NCBI RefSeq assembly: GCF_028826105.1
Contig: NZ_JAQGPL010000001.1
Coordinates: 187,501-251,500 of the forward strand
Direction of reading: 5' to 3'
DNA from: Paenibacillus humicola
Lineage (GTDB): Bacteria > Bacillota > Bacilli > Paenibacillales > Paenibacillaceae
Length of the DNA stretch: 64,000 bases
Shown here one piece after another: positions 21,311-31,696 of the stretch (its first letter is position 1; every line of letters begins with the position of its first letter). The position numbers and the translations under genes were made by a program. Below the pieces are notes generated by a model. The model was not told the origin of the DNA. It was given only the letters and a program-made list of their open reading frames with translations, and searched no databases.

Positions 21311-22258
21311 ATGTACAAATCGATTATAATCGGAACGGGCCCTGCCGGGCTCACGGCGGCCATTTATCTGGCGCGCGCCAATATGAATCCGCTGGTGATC
21401 GAAGGTCCCGAGCCGGGCGGACAGCTGACGACGACGACCGATGTCGAGAACTTCCCGGGCTTCCCGGAAGGCATCATGGGTCCGGATCTGATGGCCAACA
21501 TGCGCAAGCAAGCCGAGCGGTTCGGCGCGGAATTCCGCACCGGCTGGGTCAACTCGGTCGATACCTCGAAGCGTCCGTTTACGCTGCAGGTGGAAGGCCA
21601 GGGCGAGCTTCAGGCCGAATCGCTTATTATTTCTACCGGCGCATCGGCGAAATACCTCGGCATTCCGAACGAGCGGGAAAATGTCGGCCGGGGCGTCAGC
21701 ACCTGCGCAACGTGCGACGGCTTCTTTTTCCGCGGTAAAAAAATTATCGTGGTCGGCGGGGGCGACTCGGCGATGGAAGAAGCGAGCTTCCTGACGAAGT
21801 TCGCGACCGAGGTCGTCGTCGTGCACCGGCGCGAAGAGATGCGCGCCTCGAAAATCATGCAGGACCGCGCGCGGGAGAACGAAAAAATCAGCTGGGCGCT
21901 TAACCGTACGCCGCTCGAGGTCATTGCGGGCGAGCAGGGCGTGACGGGCCTGAAGGTGAAAAACAACGAGACCGGCGAAGATGAGGTTATTGAAACGAAC
22001 GGGATTTTCGTCGCGATCGGCCATACGCCGAATACCAAATTTCTCGGCGGACAGCTTGAGACGGACGAGACCGGTTATCTGATCGTCAAGCCGGGCACGG
22101 CGGAGACGAATATTCCCGGCATTTTCGCCTGCGGCGACGTGCAGGATCACAAGTACCGCCAGGCGATCACGGCGGCCGGGAGCGGCTGCATGGCGGCGCT
22201 CGATTGCGAGAAGTTCATCGAAGGGAATCCGGTCCACGATTGGAGCCAAGCGCTCTAA
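21311..22258 (+). CDS. trxB: Thioredoxin reductase
   Basis: A 315-residue FAD/NADPH enzyme that keeps thioredoxin reduced. The FAD-binding GTGPAGLTAAIYLARA is at residues 8-23, the redox-active CATC followed by DGFFF is near 134, the NADPH-binding GGGDSAMEEA near 152, and the C-terminal FAD motif GIFACGDVQDHKYRQA near 275. AAAGGAGG lies 11 bases upstream. It is the usual gene upstream of the rapZ-yvcK-whiA cluster. Confidence 0.97.
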   Translation: MYKSIIIGTGPAGLTAAIYLARANMNPLVIEGPEPGGQLTTTTDVENFPGFPEGIMGPDLMANMRKQAERFGAEFRTGWVNSVDTSKRPFTLQVEGQGELQAESLIISTGASAKYLGIPNERENVGRGVSTCATCDGFFFRGKKIIVVGGGDSAMEEASFLTKFATEVVVVHRREEMRASKIMQDRARENEKISWALNRTPLEVIAGEQGVTGLKVKNNETGEDEVIETNGIFVAIGHTPNTKFLGGQLETDETGYLIVKPGTAETNIPGIFACGDVQDHKYRQAITAAGSGCMAALDCEKFIEGNPVHDWSQAL

Positions 22259-22432
22259 GCCGGGCGGAAAACCGATAGCATTCCTGTGACGCTGTTCCCC
22301 TGCGGACAGCGTCGCTTCGCGTCAGGCGGCCGGGCAGCTGCACTGCGCGGACCGCCCGGATGTGCGATCCGGCTGCTCCGGACGGCGGCGCTTGTGCCGC
22401 CCGATCCGCGCCGCTGCGGCTTTCGGCCGCGC

Positions 22433-22461
22433 TTGACCAGTCTTATAGCGTTCGTTATAGT
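22433..22461 (+). promoter_or_regulatory. Promoter of the glucokinase gene
   Basis: TTGACC, 17 bp, TATAGT, 51 bp upstream of the start codon: a good SigA-type promoter. Confidence 0.8.
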
Positions 22462-22512
22462 GGGAACAGAAGAAACCCTAACCTAACCTTAATGATCGAG
22501 GTGGCCTAATTC

Positions 22513-23463
22513 ATGTCTGATAAAATCGTTGTTGGCGTCGATATCGGCGGAACGACCATTAAAGTCGGCCTTTGCAGCGCCGAAGGCGAGCTCCTGAGAA
22601 CGTACGAAGGACCGACCGAGGTCGATAAGGGCTCGGTTCAGGTGTGCCAAAATATTGCGGATTACGCCCGCCTCATCGTGGAGGAGTCCGATTTCGAATG
22701 GGAGCAGGTGGAAGGGGTCGGCGTCGGCATCGCCGGCTTCCTGGATATCCCGAACGGCATCGTCAAGTTCTCGCCGAACCTGCATTTCAAAGACGTGCAC
22801 CTGAAGGATTTCCTGGAGGAGAAGCTGCAGAAAAAAGTATTGGTCAACAACGACGCCAACGTGGCCGCGCTGGGCGAAGCGTGGGCGGGCGCCGGCCGCG
22901 GGGTGATGCACTGCGTCTGCTATACGCTCGGCACGGGCGTCGGCGGCGGCATCATCATCGGCGGCAAAATCGTGGAGGGCTATGCCGGGATGGCGGGCGA
23001 GCTCGGGCATATGTCGGTCGTGCCGGACCTGGAAGCGATCCAATGCGGCTGCGGCAAAATGGGCTGCCTTGAGTCCGTTTCCTCGGCGACGGGCATCATT
23101 CGCATGGCGAAAGACGCCGTGGAACGCGGCGACCGGACGTCGCTCTCGTTCGTCGAGCAGATTATGGCCAAGGACGTGTTCGACGCGGCGAAAGCCGGCG
23201 ATGAAGTGGCGGCGCGCATTGTGACCCGCGCGGCATTCTATCTCGGCAAGTCGATGGCAACCGTCGCAGTCGTGCTGAACCCGCAGCGGTTCATCATCGG
23301 AGGCGGCGTGTCCCGAGCCGGCGAATTCCTGTTCGAGCAGATCCGCGAGGTGTTCCACAAGTTCACGCCGGAAAACACGCAGGAAGGCGTTGAGATCGTT
23401 CCGGCGATTCTCGGCAACAATGCCGGCGTCGTCGGTGCAGCCGGCCTGATCATTCGGGCCTGA
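22513..23463 (+). CDS. glcK: ROK-family glucokinase
   Basis: A 316-residue sugar kinase that should convert glucose to glucose-6-phosphate. The ATP-binding DIGGTTIKVGL is at residues 10-20, the catalytic aspartate in VNNDANVAALGEAW near 115, and the ROK zinc motif CGCGKMGCLE near 178 with the histidine in GELGHMSV. It occupies the slot where Bacillus has yvcI (a Nudix hydrolase). Other ROK kinases cannot be excluded, but the length and motifs fit GlcK best. Confidence 0.88.
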   Translation: MSDKIVVGVDIGGTTIKVGLCSAEGELLRTYEGPTEVDKGSVQVCQNIADYARLIVEESDFEWEQVEGVGVGIAGFLDIPNGIVKFSPNLHFKDVHLKDFLEEKLQKKVLVNNDANVAALGEAWAGAGRGVMHCVCYTLGTGVGGGIIIGGKIVEGYAGMAGELGHMSVVPDLEAIQCGCGKMGCLESVSSATGIIRMAKDAVERGDRTSLSFVEQIMAKDVFDAAKAGDEVAARIVTRAAFYLGKSMATVAVVLNPQRFIIGGGVSRAGEFLFEQIREVFHKFTPENTQEGVEIVPAILGNNAGVVGAAGLIIRA

Positions 23464-23607
23464 ACCGCCCGCGGGCTCTGCCGCGCAGGGCAAGGCAGGC
23501 GCACAAGGGAATGGAAGCGGCTTAAGCGACCGTCATCATGCGGCAACGATCGCTCGCCGGAAGCGGGATTTCCCGCCGCGGCCGTTTGACAGGGGAGGGG
23601 AAACAGG

Positions 23608-24495
23608 ATGGATACAGGTATGGCGGTGGCAAAGCTGGTCATCATAACTGGTATGTCGGGTGCGGGAAAAACGATCGCCGTGCAGAGCCTCGAGGACCTG
23701 GGGTATTTCTGTGTCGATAATTTGCCCCCGGTGCTGATTCCGAAATTTGCCGAGCTGATCGAGCAGTCGAACGGTAAAATCGGCAAGGTGGCGCTGGTGA
23801 TCGATCTGCGGGGGCGCGAGTTTTTCACCGCGCTGTCGGAATCGCTCAGCTATGTGAAGGGGCATTTCACGATCGGCTACGAAATCCTGTTTCTCGACGC
23901 CACCGACAGTGTGCTCGTGCAGCGCTACAAGGAAAGCCGCCGCCGTCATCCGCTTGCGCCCGAAGGGCTTCCGCTCGAAGGCATCCGGATGGAGCGGCGC
24001 ATGCTGGAGGATTTGAAGGGCTGGGCGACGCAGGTGATCGATACGAGCAGCTTGAAGCCGGCACAGCTGAAGGAGCGGATTATCGGCCGCTTCGCTCATA
24101 CCGACCTGAGCACCATCTCGGTCAACATCATCTCCTTCGGCTTCAAGTACGGCATTCCGATCGATGCGGATCTCATCTATGATGTCCGGTTTCTGCCGAA
24201 TCCCCATTACGTCGAACAGCTGCGTCCGCATACCGGCCAGAACCCGGACGTATACGAATACGTCATGAAATGGCCGGAAACGCAAGCCTTTCTCGCAAAG
24301 CTGGTCGATATGCTGCAGTTTCTCATTCCGCTATACCGTAAAGAAGGCAAGAGCCAGGTTGTGATCGGCATCGGCTGCACGGGCGGCAAGCACCGGTCGG
24401 TGGCGATCGCCGAATATTTGGGACGCACGCTCGGCAGCAGCGATACGGAGCTCGTCCGCGTGAGCCATCGCGATGCCGATCGCGATCGCCATTAG
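23608..24495 (+). CDS. rapZ: RNase adapter / nucleotide-binding protein RapZ
   Basis: A 295-residue P-loop protein (YvcJ in Bacillus). Walker A is GMSGAGKT at about residues 15-22, the conserved YFCVDNLPP at about 33-41, and the C-terminal domain ends in [18 protein letters not shown] (about 255-272), which binds phosphorylated metabolites in studied homologues. In Firmicutes the role is linked to competence and to cell-envelope sugar metabolism. It is followed after nine bases by yvcK. Confidence 0.95.
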   Translation: MDTGMAVAKLVIITGMSGAGKTIAVQSLEDLGYFCVDNLPPVLIPKFAELIEQSNGKIGKVALVIDLRGREFFTALSESLSYVKGHFTIGYEILFLDATDSVLVQRYKESRRRHPLAPEGLPLEGIRMERRMLEDLKGWATQVIDTSSLKPAQLKERIIGRFAHTDLSTISVNIISFGFKYGIPIDADLIYDVRFLPNPHYVEQLRPHTGQNPDVYEYVMKWPETQAFLAKLVDMLQFLIPLYRKEGKSQVVIGIGCTGGKHRSVAIAEYLGRTLGSSDTELVRVSHRDADRDRH

Positions 24496-24504
24496 AGGTG
24501 AACG

Positions 24505-25491
24505 ATGGCCGCTAAACGAAAGAAAGAAAGACTTCCCCGGATCGTCGTGATCGGCGGCGGCACGGGACTGTCCGTCATGCTGCGCGGGCTGAAGGAGAAG
24601 CCGCTCGACATTACCGCCATCGTGACGGTGGCGGACGACGGCGGCAGCTCCGGCATTTTGCGCAGCGAGCTGCAGATGCCCCCGCCGGGCGATATCCGAA
24701 ACGTGCTGATCGCCCTCGCCGACGTGGAGCCGCTGCTTGCCAACGTGCTGCAGTACCGGTTCAACAACGGCACGGGACTTGCCGGCCACAGCCTCGGAAA
24801 CCTGATGCTGGCGGCCATGACCGACATCGCCGGCGATTTTGTCACCGGAATCCGCCAGCTGAGCCGCGTGCTTGCCGTGCGCGGGCGCGTGCTGCCCGCG
24901 GCCGGTCAGGCGATCATCCTGCATGCCGAGATGGCCGACGGGACGATTGTGACCGGCGAATCGAACATTCCGAAGGCCGGCCAGGCGATCAAGCGGGTCT
25001 TCATCGAGCCGGAGAACGTCGAGCCGCTGGAGGAGGCGGTGGAGGCGATCCGGGAGGCCGACGCGATTCTGATCGGACCCGGAAGCCTGTATACGAGCAT
25101 AATCCCCAACCTGCTCGTACCGAAGCTGGCGCAAAGCATCGTCGAATCGGATGCGGTGAAGCTGTTCATCTGCAATGTGATGACGCAGCCCGGGGAGACG
25201 GACGATTATTCGGTCGGCGATCACCTGAAGGCGGTTCACGCGCATGTCGGGCATCATTTATTCGATTATATCATCGTCAATAACGGTGAAATTCCGCCGC
25301 AGGTGCAGCTGAAATACGCCGAGAAAGGCGCCAAAGCCGTCCATCTCGATCTTGAGGAGGTGGAAAGCAGGGGTTACAAGGTCATCGCCGACCGGCTCGT
25401 GCTGTTCCGCACCTATTTGCGCCATGACGCCGAAAGACTGAGCCACCATATTTACCAGCTGGTCGAAAAATGGATGGAACGAAAGAGGTGA
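24505..25491 (+). CDS. yvcK: Gluconeogenesis factor YvcK (CofD-like)
   Basis: A 328-residue protein of the CofD/YvcK family, needed in Bacillus for growth on gluconeogenic carbon sources and for cell-shape control, binding UDP-sugars. The N-terminal [16 protein letters not shown] and [12 protein letters not shown] are hallmark motifs, followed by PPPGDIRN and [15 protein letters not shown]. It has the RBS AGAGGTG and is part of a tight rapZ-yvcK-whiA operon. Confidence 0.95.
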   Translation: MAAKRKKERLPRIVVIGGGTGLSVMLRGLKEKPLDITAIVTVADDGGSSGILRSELQMPPPGDIRNVLIALADVEPLLANVLQYRFNNGTGLAGHSLGNLMLAAMTDIAGDFVTGIRQLSRVLAVRGRVLPAAGQAIILHAEMADGTIVTGESNIPKAGQAIKRVFIEPENVEPLEEAVEAIREADAILIGPGSLYTSIIPNLLVPKLAQSIVESDAVKLFICNVMTQPGETDDYSVGDHLKAVHAHVGHHLFDYIIVNNGEIPPQVQLKYAEKGAKAVHLDLEEVESRGYKVIADRLVLFRTYLRHDAERLSHHIYQLVEKWMERKR

Positions 25492-25498
25492 GAGGGCG

Positions 25499-26428
25499 AT
25501 GTCTTTTGCGGCCCAAACCAAAAAAGAGCTGACGCTCATCGAGGCCGACGCCTGCTGCGAGAAAGCCGAGCTGTCCGCGCTGATCCGCATGAACGGCTCC
25601 GTTCAGCTTTCAAGCCGCAAAGTCGTGCTGGACATCTCGACCGAGAACGCCGCGATCGCGCGCCGCATCTATTCGCTCCTGAAGAAGCTGTTTGCCGTGC
25701 ACACCGAGCTGCTCGTCCGCAAAAAAATGCGGCTGAAGAAAAACAATGTGTATATCGTACGCATACCGTCCAAGGTTCAGGAAATACTGAGCGAGTTGCG
25801 TATCGTATCCGAAGGATTTGTTTTCAACAAAGGGATCGACAAGGAGATCATCCGCAAAGGCTGCTGCAAGCGCTCCTATTTGCGCGGGGCGTTTCTGGCC
25901 GGCGGGTCGGTCAACAATCCGGAGGGCTCGTCGTATCACCTCGAAATCGCCACCATGTACGAGGAACACTGTCAAGCGCTCGTGGAGCTGGCCAACAAAT
26001 TCGGGCTGAACGCTCGCTGCATCGAACGCAAGAAAGGGTTCATTTTTTACATGAAAGAAGGCGAGAAGATCATCGAGCTGCTGAACATTATCGGCGCTCA
26101 CCAGGCTTTGTTCAAGTTTGAGGATGTGCGGATTATGCGCGACATGCGCAATTCCGTTAACCGGATCGTCAACTGTGAAACGGCGAATTTGAATAAAACG
26201 ATCGGCGCCGCCGTGCGCCAAATCGATAATATAAAGCTGCTCCAGAAGGAAATCGGACTCGAGAACCTGCCGGAGAAGCTCCGCGAGGTCGCGGAAATCC
26301 GCTTGCTGCACCCCGATATGAACCTGAAGGAAGTCGGCGAAATGCTGAAAAGCAAAGTAAGCAAATCCGGCGTTAATCACCGGCTCCGAAAAATTGACGA
26401 ACTTGCGGAAAAATTACGAAATGGGTAG
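25499..26428 (+). CDS. whiA: Sporulation/cell-division regulator WhiA
   Basis: A 309-residue DNA-binding protein with an N-terminal LAGLIDADG-like domain ([20 protein letters not shown], about 125-144) that has lost nuclease residues, and a C-terminal HTH ([20 protein letters not shown], about 278-297). Bacillus WhiA affects division and chromosome segregation. Seven bases separate it from yvcK. It is followed by an HPr gene with its own promoter. Confidence 0.96.
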   Translation: MSFAAQTKKELTLIEADACCEKAELSALIRMNGSVQLSSRKVVLDISTENAAIARRIYSLLKKLFAVHTELLVRKKMRLKKNNVYIVRIPSKVQEILSELRIVSEGFVFNKGIDKEIIRKGCCKRSYLRGAFLAGGSVNNPEGSSYHLEIATMYEEHCQALVELANKFGLNARCIERKKGFIFYMKEGEKIIELLNIIGAHQALFKFEDVRIMRDMRNSVNRIVNCETANLNKTIGAAVRQIDNIKLLQKEIGLENLPEKLREVAEIRLLHPDMNLKEVGEMLKSKVSKSGVNHRLRKIDELAEKLRNG

Positions 26429-26456
26429 CATTAGGCTAGTGCTGGTATTCAAAAAG

Positions 26457-26465
26457 TGGTATAAT
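26457..26465 (+). promoter_or_regulatory. Extended -10 promoter of the HPr gene
   Basis: TGG-TATAAT with a weak -35, 56 bp upstream of the start codon. A short inverted repeat TATTC ... GAATA flanks it (about 26446-26474). Confidence 0.65.
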
Positions 26466-26521
26466 GGTGAATATATTGGCTTTGATCGTTCGAATGAATT
26501 TTATATAGGGGGTAAGGTTCC

Positions 26522-26791
26522 ATGACAAGGCATCCGGTGGTTGTTCGCCTGAAAACGGGTCTCCATGCAAGACCGGCAGCACTTTTCGTTCAGGAAGCGA
26601 ACAAGTTTTCTTCCGAAGTGTTCGTTGAGAAAGACGACAAAAAAGTGAACGCAAAATCCATTATGGGGATTATGAGCCTTGCAATCAGTTCGGGTACGGA
26701 GGTTACGATAAGCGCGGAAGGTTCGGATGCCGACCAGGCTGTAACCGCTTTAGTCAACCTCGTCAGCAAGGAAGAATTGGAAAACCAATAA
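26522..26791 (+). CDS. HPr-family phosphocarrier (crh locus, but with His15)
   Basis: An 89-residue HPr-fold protein. TGLHARPAA places the PTS-phosphorylated histidine at residue 15, and AKSIMGIM places the HprK target serine at residue 46. At the same chromosomal site (behind whiA) Bacillus has crh, whose product carries Gln at 15. This protein therefore has all residues for phosphoryl transfer as well as for catabolite control through CcpA, and may be the HPr of the cell (ptsH) rather than a Crh. HprK is encoded at 6.2 kb. RBS is weakly AGGGGGTAAGG. Confidence 0.92.
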   Translation: MTRHPVVVRLKTGLHARPAALFVQEANKFSSEVFVEKDDKKVNAKSIMGIMSLAISSGTEVTISAEGSDADQAVTALVNLVSKEELENQ

Positions 26792-26804
26792 GAGGCGGCG
26801 AAGG

Positions 26805-26827
26805 AGCTCCCGGGCGGGGGCTTTTTT
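26805..26827 (+). terminator. Terminator behind the HPr gene
   Basis: A 7-bp stem AGCTCCC/GGGGGCT with loop GGGC, then a run of T. Confidence 0.8.
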
Positions 26828-26920
26828 CTGTTTTCGGGGCATTTCGCTTATCGGCTCTGCAACAAATCAAAGCGGACATCCGTTTAAGAAGACAAACGGA
26901 CACAAGAGGAGATGACGCAT

Positions 26921-27700
26921 GTGGTGAAAATGACAAAAGGCCTGCGGGCGCTGGTGCTGGTGCCGGCGCTTGCCGTGGCGGTGGGAGTGGGCGCGATGAT
27001 CGGAGCAAGCGGAGGAAAGGCGGATGTATTCGCCGCGCAGGGCGACACGGCGGGAAGCGGCGCGCCGTCGACGATTACGGTTTCCGGCAGCGGCGATGTC
27101 AAGGTAACGCCCGATGTAGCTTATGTCTCGGTAGCGGTCGACTCGCGCGCTGCGTCGGCCAAGGAAGCGCAAGCCGCCAATGCGAAGCAGTTCGGAGCCC
27201 TGGAGAATGTGCTCTATACCAAGCACAACATGGATCCGAAGGACGTTCAGACGACAGGCTTCGTCGTGCAGCCGGTCTATACGTACAACGACAAGGACGG
27301 CACGAATAAAATTACCGGCTACACGGCGACCCACAGCATTCAAATTACGATGCGCGACCTGGCCGGGATCGGACAGCTGCTTGACGAGCTGTCGTCCGCA
27401 GGCGCGAACCGCGTGGACGGCGTCCGCTTCGATACGGAGAAGCAGGACCAGTACGAGCTCCAGGCGCTGGATGATGCGATGAACCATGCAAAAGCGAAAG
27501 CGGATGCACTGGCCAAAGCGGCGGGACGCCAGGTGAAAGGGGTCGTCTCGATTACGCAGAACGGCGAGAGCAGCCCGCCGGTCGTCTTTAATGCCGCGGC
27601 AAAATCGCTCGCGGCGGCCGACAGCGGCGGCTCCACGTCCGTGCAGGCCGGCCAGATCGACGTAACCGCCGACATTACGGTCGTCTATGAGATGCAGTAA
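26921..27700 (+). CDS. Secreted or membrane-anchored SIMPL-domain (DUF541) protein
   Basis: A protein of about 259 residues with an N-terminal hydrophobic export segment (LRALVLVPALAVAVGVGAMIG, ending near the AA-rich FAAQG) and one SIMPL/DUF541 domain. The domain has ITVSGSGDVKVTPDVAYVS at its start, VQTTGFVVQPVYTY in the middle, and the closing DVTADITVVYEM. The biochemical function of the family is unknown; members are periplasmic or surface proteins, some linked to oxidative stress. The GTG at 26921 is chosen because AGAGGAG lies nine bases upstream; the ATG at 26912 touches the SD and is unlikely. Confidence 0.8.
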   Translation: MVKMTKGLRALVLVPALAVAVGVGAMIGASGGKADVFAAQGDTAGSGAPSTITVSGSGDVKVTPDVAYVSVAVDSRAASAKEAQAANAKQFGALENVLYTKHNMDPKDVQTTGFVVQPVYTYNDKDGTNKITGYTATHSIQITMRDLAGIGQLLDELSSAGANRVDGVRFDTEKQDQYELQALDDAMNHAKAKADALAKAAGRQVKGVVSITQNGESSPPVVFNAAAKSLAAADSGGSTSVQAGQIDVTADITVVYEMQ

Positions 27701-27729
27701 GCCTCTGCTCCGACCGGGTAAAACAACAG

Positions 27730-27751
27730 CCGCCTTCATCCGAAGGCGGCT
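27730..27751. terminator. Hairpin between convergent genes
   Basis: A perfect 9-bp stem GCCGCCTTC/GAAGGCGGC with loop ATCC, between a plus-strand and a minus-strand gene. The T-tract is poor (TTCATG), so termination is plausible but weakly supported. Confidence 0.5.
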
Positions 27752-27831
27752 TCATGCTGCTCATGGAAACGACAAAAAGCCGGGGCTGCAGCCGCGGCTT
27801 TATCGACGTTCAATCGGTGGACGTACCCGAA

Positions 27832-28140
27832 TTATTCTTTCATTTGTTCAACGGGTTCATGCAGGCCGCGCTGCTCGATCGCCTGCCGAATCATCGAAAT
27901 AAATTCTTCCGACAACCGCATGGCCTTGGCTTCCTGATACACTTCGAGCAGGTGCGTATCGCTGAGGGGACGAAGAAGCAGCGATTTGTCCTGCAGGGGA
28001 AGAAACAGGTTATGCGTTTCCTGTACAGCCTGCGGCTGGCTCGGCCGTTCGTAAGCGGGCGGGAAGTGTGCATAAACGCGCCCGGATTCGTTCGATCGGA
28101 TAAAATTGCGCACGCCGGCGAATGGATTGGATAATTTCAT
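27832..28140 (-). CDS. Sda-like sporulation kinase inhibitor with N-terminal extension
   Basis: A 102-residue protein whose C-terminal part (about residues 57-94, LSDTHLLEVYQEAKAMRLS onward) aligns over its length with Bacillus Sda, a small helical-hairpin inhibitor of KinA autophosphorylation that blocks sporulation when replication is disturbed. Sda is normally under 55 residues; here about 55 extra residues without recognisable motif precede it. The ATG at 28140 is favoured by GGAG nine bases upstream, and there is no usable start just before the Sda part. No DnaA box is evident upstream. The gene lies behind clpP on the same strand but after the clpP terminator. Confidence 0.7.
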   Translation of the reverse strand: MKLSNPFAGVRNFIRSNESGRVYAHFPPAYERPSQPQAVQETHNLFLPLQDKSLLLRPLSDTHLLEVYQEAKAMRLSEEFISMIRQAIEQRGLHEPVEQMKE

Positions 28141-28325
28141 GAGCTTGCACTCCGTTAAGTTAGATTTCGTCTTCAAAAGCACTAAGTGACGGTTCAATTG
28201 GAATCATTTAGTATATCTTAACATGAATTCAAGCCTTCGTCCCTAGCGATTCAGTGCTCTGAATTTTTATTGACAGAACGGAGGAAGTGTGGTAGAGGAA
28301 AACGGTCAGGAGAGCTTGAACAAGC

Positions 28326-28366
28326 AAAAAAGCGCGAACGCATCTGATTTCCAGACGGTTGGCGCT
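28326..28366 (-). terminator. Terminator of clpP
   Basis: On the minus strand AGCGCC ... GGCGCT-type stem with interior mismatches (28331-28366), followed by TTTTT. Confidence 0.75.
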
Positions 28367-28392
28367 TTTGTTATTTCCGGGTGATCAATCGA

Positions 28393-28974
28393 TTACAGCT
28401 TCTCGATGACTTTGTCGACAAGGCCGTAAGCCGCAGCTTGATCGGCCGACATGAAGTTGTCGCGGTCCGTGTCGCGTTCGATTTTGTCGAGCGGCTGACC
28501 GGTCCGTTCCGAGAGGATGCGGTTCAGCGTATCGCGTGTTTTCAAAATATGCCGGGCGCGGATTTCGATGTCGCTGGCCTGGCCTTGTGCGCCGCCGAGC
28601 GGCTGGTGAATCATCACTTCGCTGTTCGGAAGCGCGTACCGTTTGCCTTTGGCGCCTGCGGCAAGCAGGAAAGCGCCCATGGAGGCGGCCATGCCGACGC
28701 AGATCGTCGAAACGTCGGGCTTGATGAAATTCATCGTATCGAAAATGGCGAGACCTGCGGAAACCGATCCGCCCGGGCTGTTAATGTAGAGCGAGATATC
28801 CTTCTCCGGGTCGTCCGCGGCAAGGAACAGCATTTGGGCAATAATGGAATTGGCCACAAGGTCGTTCACCGGCGTGCCGAGGAATACGATTCGGTCCTTC
28901 AGCAAACGGGAATAGATGTCGTAAGCGCGCTCGCCCCGATTGTTTTGCTCAATAACCATAGGTACGAAATTCAT
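28393..28974 (-). CDS. clpP: ATP-dependent Clp protease proteolytic subunit
   Basis: A 193-residue serine protease that forms the tetradecameric barrel used with ClpX/ClpC. The catalytic Ser lies in [11 protein letters not shown], His in MIHQPLGG and Asp in [10 protein letters not shown]. The start [19 protein letters not shown] is supported by GGGAGGG upstream and matches family length; the longer open frame is not coding. ClpP degrades tmRNA-tagged proteins (ssrA at 46.4 kb). It closes the conserved whiA-HPr-clpP neighbourhood, inverted relative to whiA. Confidence 0.96.
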   Translation of the reverse strand: MNFVPMVIEQNNRGERAYDIYSRLLKDRIVFLGTPVNDLVANSIIAQMLFLAADDPEKDISLYINSPGGSVSAGLAIFDTMNFIKPDVSTICVGMAASMGAFLLAAGAKGKRYALPNSEVMIHQPLGGAQGQASDIEIRARHILKTRDTLNRILSERTGQPLDKIERDTDRDNFMSADQAAAYGLVDKVIEKL

Positions 28975-29146
28975 GTCCGTAAGTCCCTCCCAAAATGTGA
29001 TTTGCAATGCGGCTTGGCCGCAAGCACCGGCGAATAAGAGCCGCTTCGGATGATCGGCCAAGTATAAAGAAGCGTTATATGCGGTACCGATGTCAATATC
29101 ATAAATCATCGTCCGCCAAAAGTCAAAGATGGTCAAAGACCGGAGA

Positions 29147-29169
29147 TAAAAAAACCGGCAGATGCCGGT
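29147..29169 (-). terminator. Terminator behind tRNA-Arg
   Basis: On the minus strand a perfect 6-bp stem ACCGGC/GCCGGT with a four-base loop, followed by a run of seven T, 16 bases beyond the tRNA end. Confidence 0.85.
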
Positions 29170-29184
29170 ATCGTCGCTAATAAT

Positions 29185-29259
29185 TGGCGCGCCCGCGAGG
29201 GATCGAACCTCGATCTCAGGCTCCGGAGGCCTACGTCATATCCATTGGACCACGGGCGC
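29185..29259 (-). tRNA. tRNA-Arg (anticodon CCG)
   Basis: A 75-nt cloverleaf on the minus strand with encoded CCA. The acceptor GCGCCCG pairs with CGGGCGC, the discriminator is G, and the anticodon loop is CTCCGGA. Confidence 0.95.
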
Positions 29260-29371
29260 AAAAGCGTAGCGAAGATTAGTATATGACATCCGTAACGAAA
29301 AAGCAAGAGCTTGGCTCCACAAATTTTTGTGTAAATTGTGGCGGCAAACGGTTTCATGGGCAAAACCACGC

Positions 29372-29400
29372 TTGCGGCCGACAATCGTTTGCGCTAATAT
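29372..29400 (+). promoter_or_regulatory. Promoter of the cggR-gapA operon
   Basis: TTGCGG, 17 bp, TAATAT, directly upstream of the CggR operator repeats, the arrangement expected for autoregulation. Confidence 0.75.
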
Positions 29401-29405
29401 AGTGG

Positions 29406-29441
29406 TGGGACTTAAAAAGCGCACGCGGGACATTTTACGTC
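29406..29441 (+). promoter_or_regulatory. CggR operator
   Basis: Two direct repeats, TGGGAC at 29406-29411 and CGGGAC at 29426-29431, are spaced exactly 20 bp. The second is followed after six bases by CGTC. The Bacillus operator is CGGGAC-N6-TGTC repeated with 20-bp periodicity between promoter and cggR, so sequence, spacing and location all agree. Fructose-1,6-bisphosphate relieves repression in Bacillus. Confidence 0.8.
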
Positions 29442-29487
29442 CCCGAGTAATTTGAGTCCTTTCCACTGATGGAGTTGATGTCACGGG

Positions 29488-30525
29488 ATGCAGTCCCTTA
29501 TCGAAATTCAGCAGCAGCTTTTGCCGGATTTGCTCGTGGTGATGAAGAAACGGTACCTCATTCTCCGCCAGGTGATGCTCTCCGACACGATCGGCAGACG
29601 GACGCTTGCGGCGTCGCTCGACATGACCGAACGCGTGCTGCGCGCCGAGACGGATTTTCTGAAGGCGCAGGGGCTGCTGCAAATTGATGCGGGCGGCATG
29701 CGGATTACCGAATCGGGCGCGCGCCTCCTTGAGGATATGGAGCCCTTCTACAAAACGATGTTCGGCTTGTCCGATCTCGAGGAGCGCATCAGGAGCTATT
29801 TCGGCCTGAAGAGCGTCACGATCGTCCCGGGCGATTCGGATACGTCGCCGCATACGAAGCGGGAGCTTGGCAAAGCCGGCAGCTTGGCATTGCGCAGGGC
29901 GATGGGCAAGGACGACGTCGTCGCCGTAACCGGCGGCTCCACGCTGGCGCAGGTGGCCGCCCAGCTGTCGACGCAGACGCCGCTGAAGGGCAATTGGTTC
30001 GTGCCGGCGCGCGGCGGGCTCGGCGAGAGCCTCGATTACCAGGCGAACACGATCGCTTCGACGATGGCCAAGCGGACCGGGGCGCAGTACCGGCTGCTGC
30101 ACGTGCCCGACCATCTCGGCGACGAGGCGTACGCGACGCTGATGCAGGAGCCGAACATCCAGGAGATCGTGAACGTGATCCGCAGCGCGCGCATCGTCGT
30201 GCACGGCATCGGCGACGCGCTGGTGATGGCCCGCAGAAGGCGGGCGGACGAATCAGTCATCCGCGCGCTGAAAGCGGAAGGGGCGCTGGCCGAATCGTTC
30301 GGGTATTATTTTGACCAGAACGGAGCGGTTGTACACAAGATGCCGACGGCCGGACTTCTGCTCGAGGATATTATGGGCACGGAGGTCGTGATCGCGATCG
30401 CCGGCGGCCGCAGCAAGGGCGAAGCGATCGCCGCCATTATGCGCTTCGGGCACGACGACGTGCTGATTACCGACGAAGCTGCGGCGCTCGTGATTGCGAA
30501 GCAGATTGGGAAGGAAGACGTCTAA
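29488..30525 (+). CDS. cggR: Central glycolytic genes regulator
   Basis: A 345-residue SorC/DeoR-type repressor. The N-terminal winged HTH (IGRRTLAASLDMTERVLRAE, about 36-55) is followed by a sugar-phosphate-binding domain with TGGSTLAQVAAQL (near 153), GGLGESLDYQANTIA (near 178) and GIGDALVMARRRR (near 240). It leads the operon cggR-gapA-pgk-tpiA-gpmI-eno as in Bacillus. A GGAG lies 13 bases before the ATG, rather far, so the initiation signal is weak. Confidence 0.94.
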   Translation: MQSLIEIQQQLLPDLLVVMKKRYLILRQVMLSDTIGRRTLAASLDMTERVLRAETDFLKAQGLLQIDAGGMRITESGARLLEDMEPFYKTMFGLSDLEERIRSYFGLKSVTIVPGDSDTSPHTKRELGKAGSLALRRAMGKDDVVAVTGGSTLAQVAAQLSTQTPLKGNWFVPARGGLGESLDYQANTIASTMAKRTGAQYRLLHVPDHLGDEAYATLMQEPNIQEIVNVIRSARIVVHGIGDALVMARRRRADESVIRALKAEGALAESFGYYFDQNGAVVHKMPTAGLLLEDIMGTEVVIAIAGGRSKGEAIAAIMRFGHDDVLITDEAAALVIAKQIGKEDV

Positions 30526-30610
30526 ATGGTGATCTTGACGGATGAGCGGCGGCGGAATGACGCGGCCTGCGCTTTCGTCTTGAGATATATGATTTTCAAT
30601 TGAAGTCTAG

Positions 30611-31627
<1,017 letters not shown>

Positions 31628-31696
31628 TAAGGAAGGATGGCTCTGCCGCGCGGCAGGGCGGTCATTCCCCGAAGCCTGGCGATGAACGTCAAATAT

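Noticed and set aside
24460..24495. GCGATCGC-rich palindromic stretch at the end of rapZ
   Set aside because: It lies inside coding sequence (codons for Asp, Ala, Arg) and has no second copy that I could see to suggest a repeat family.
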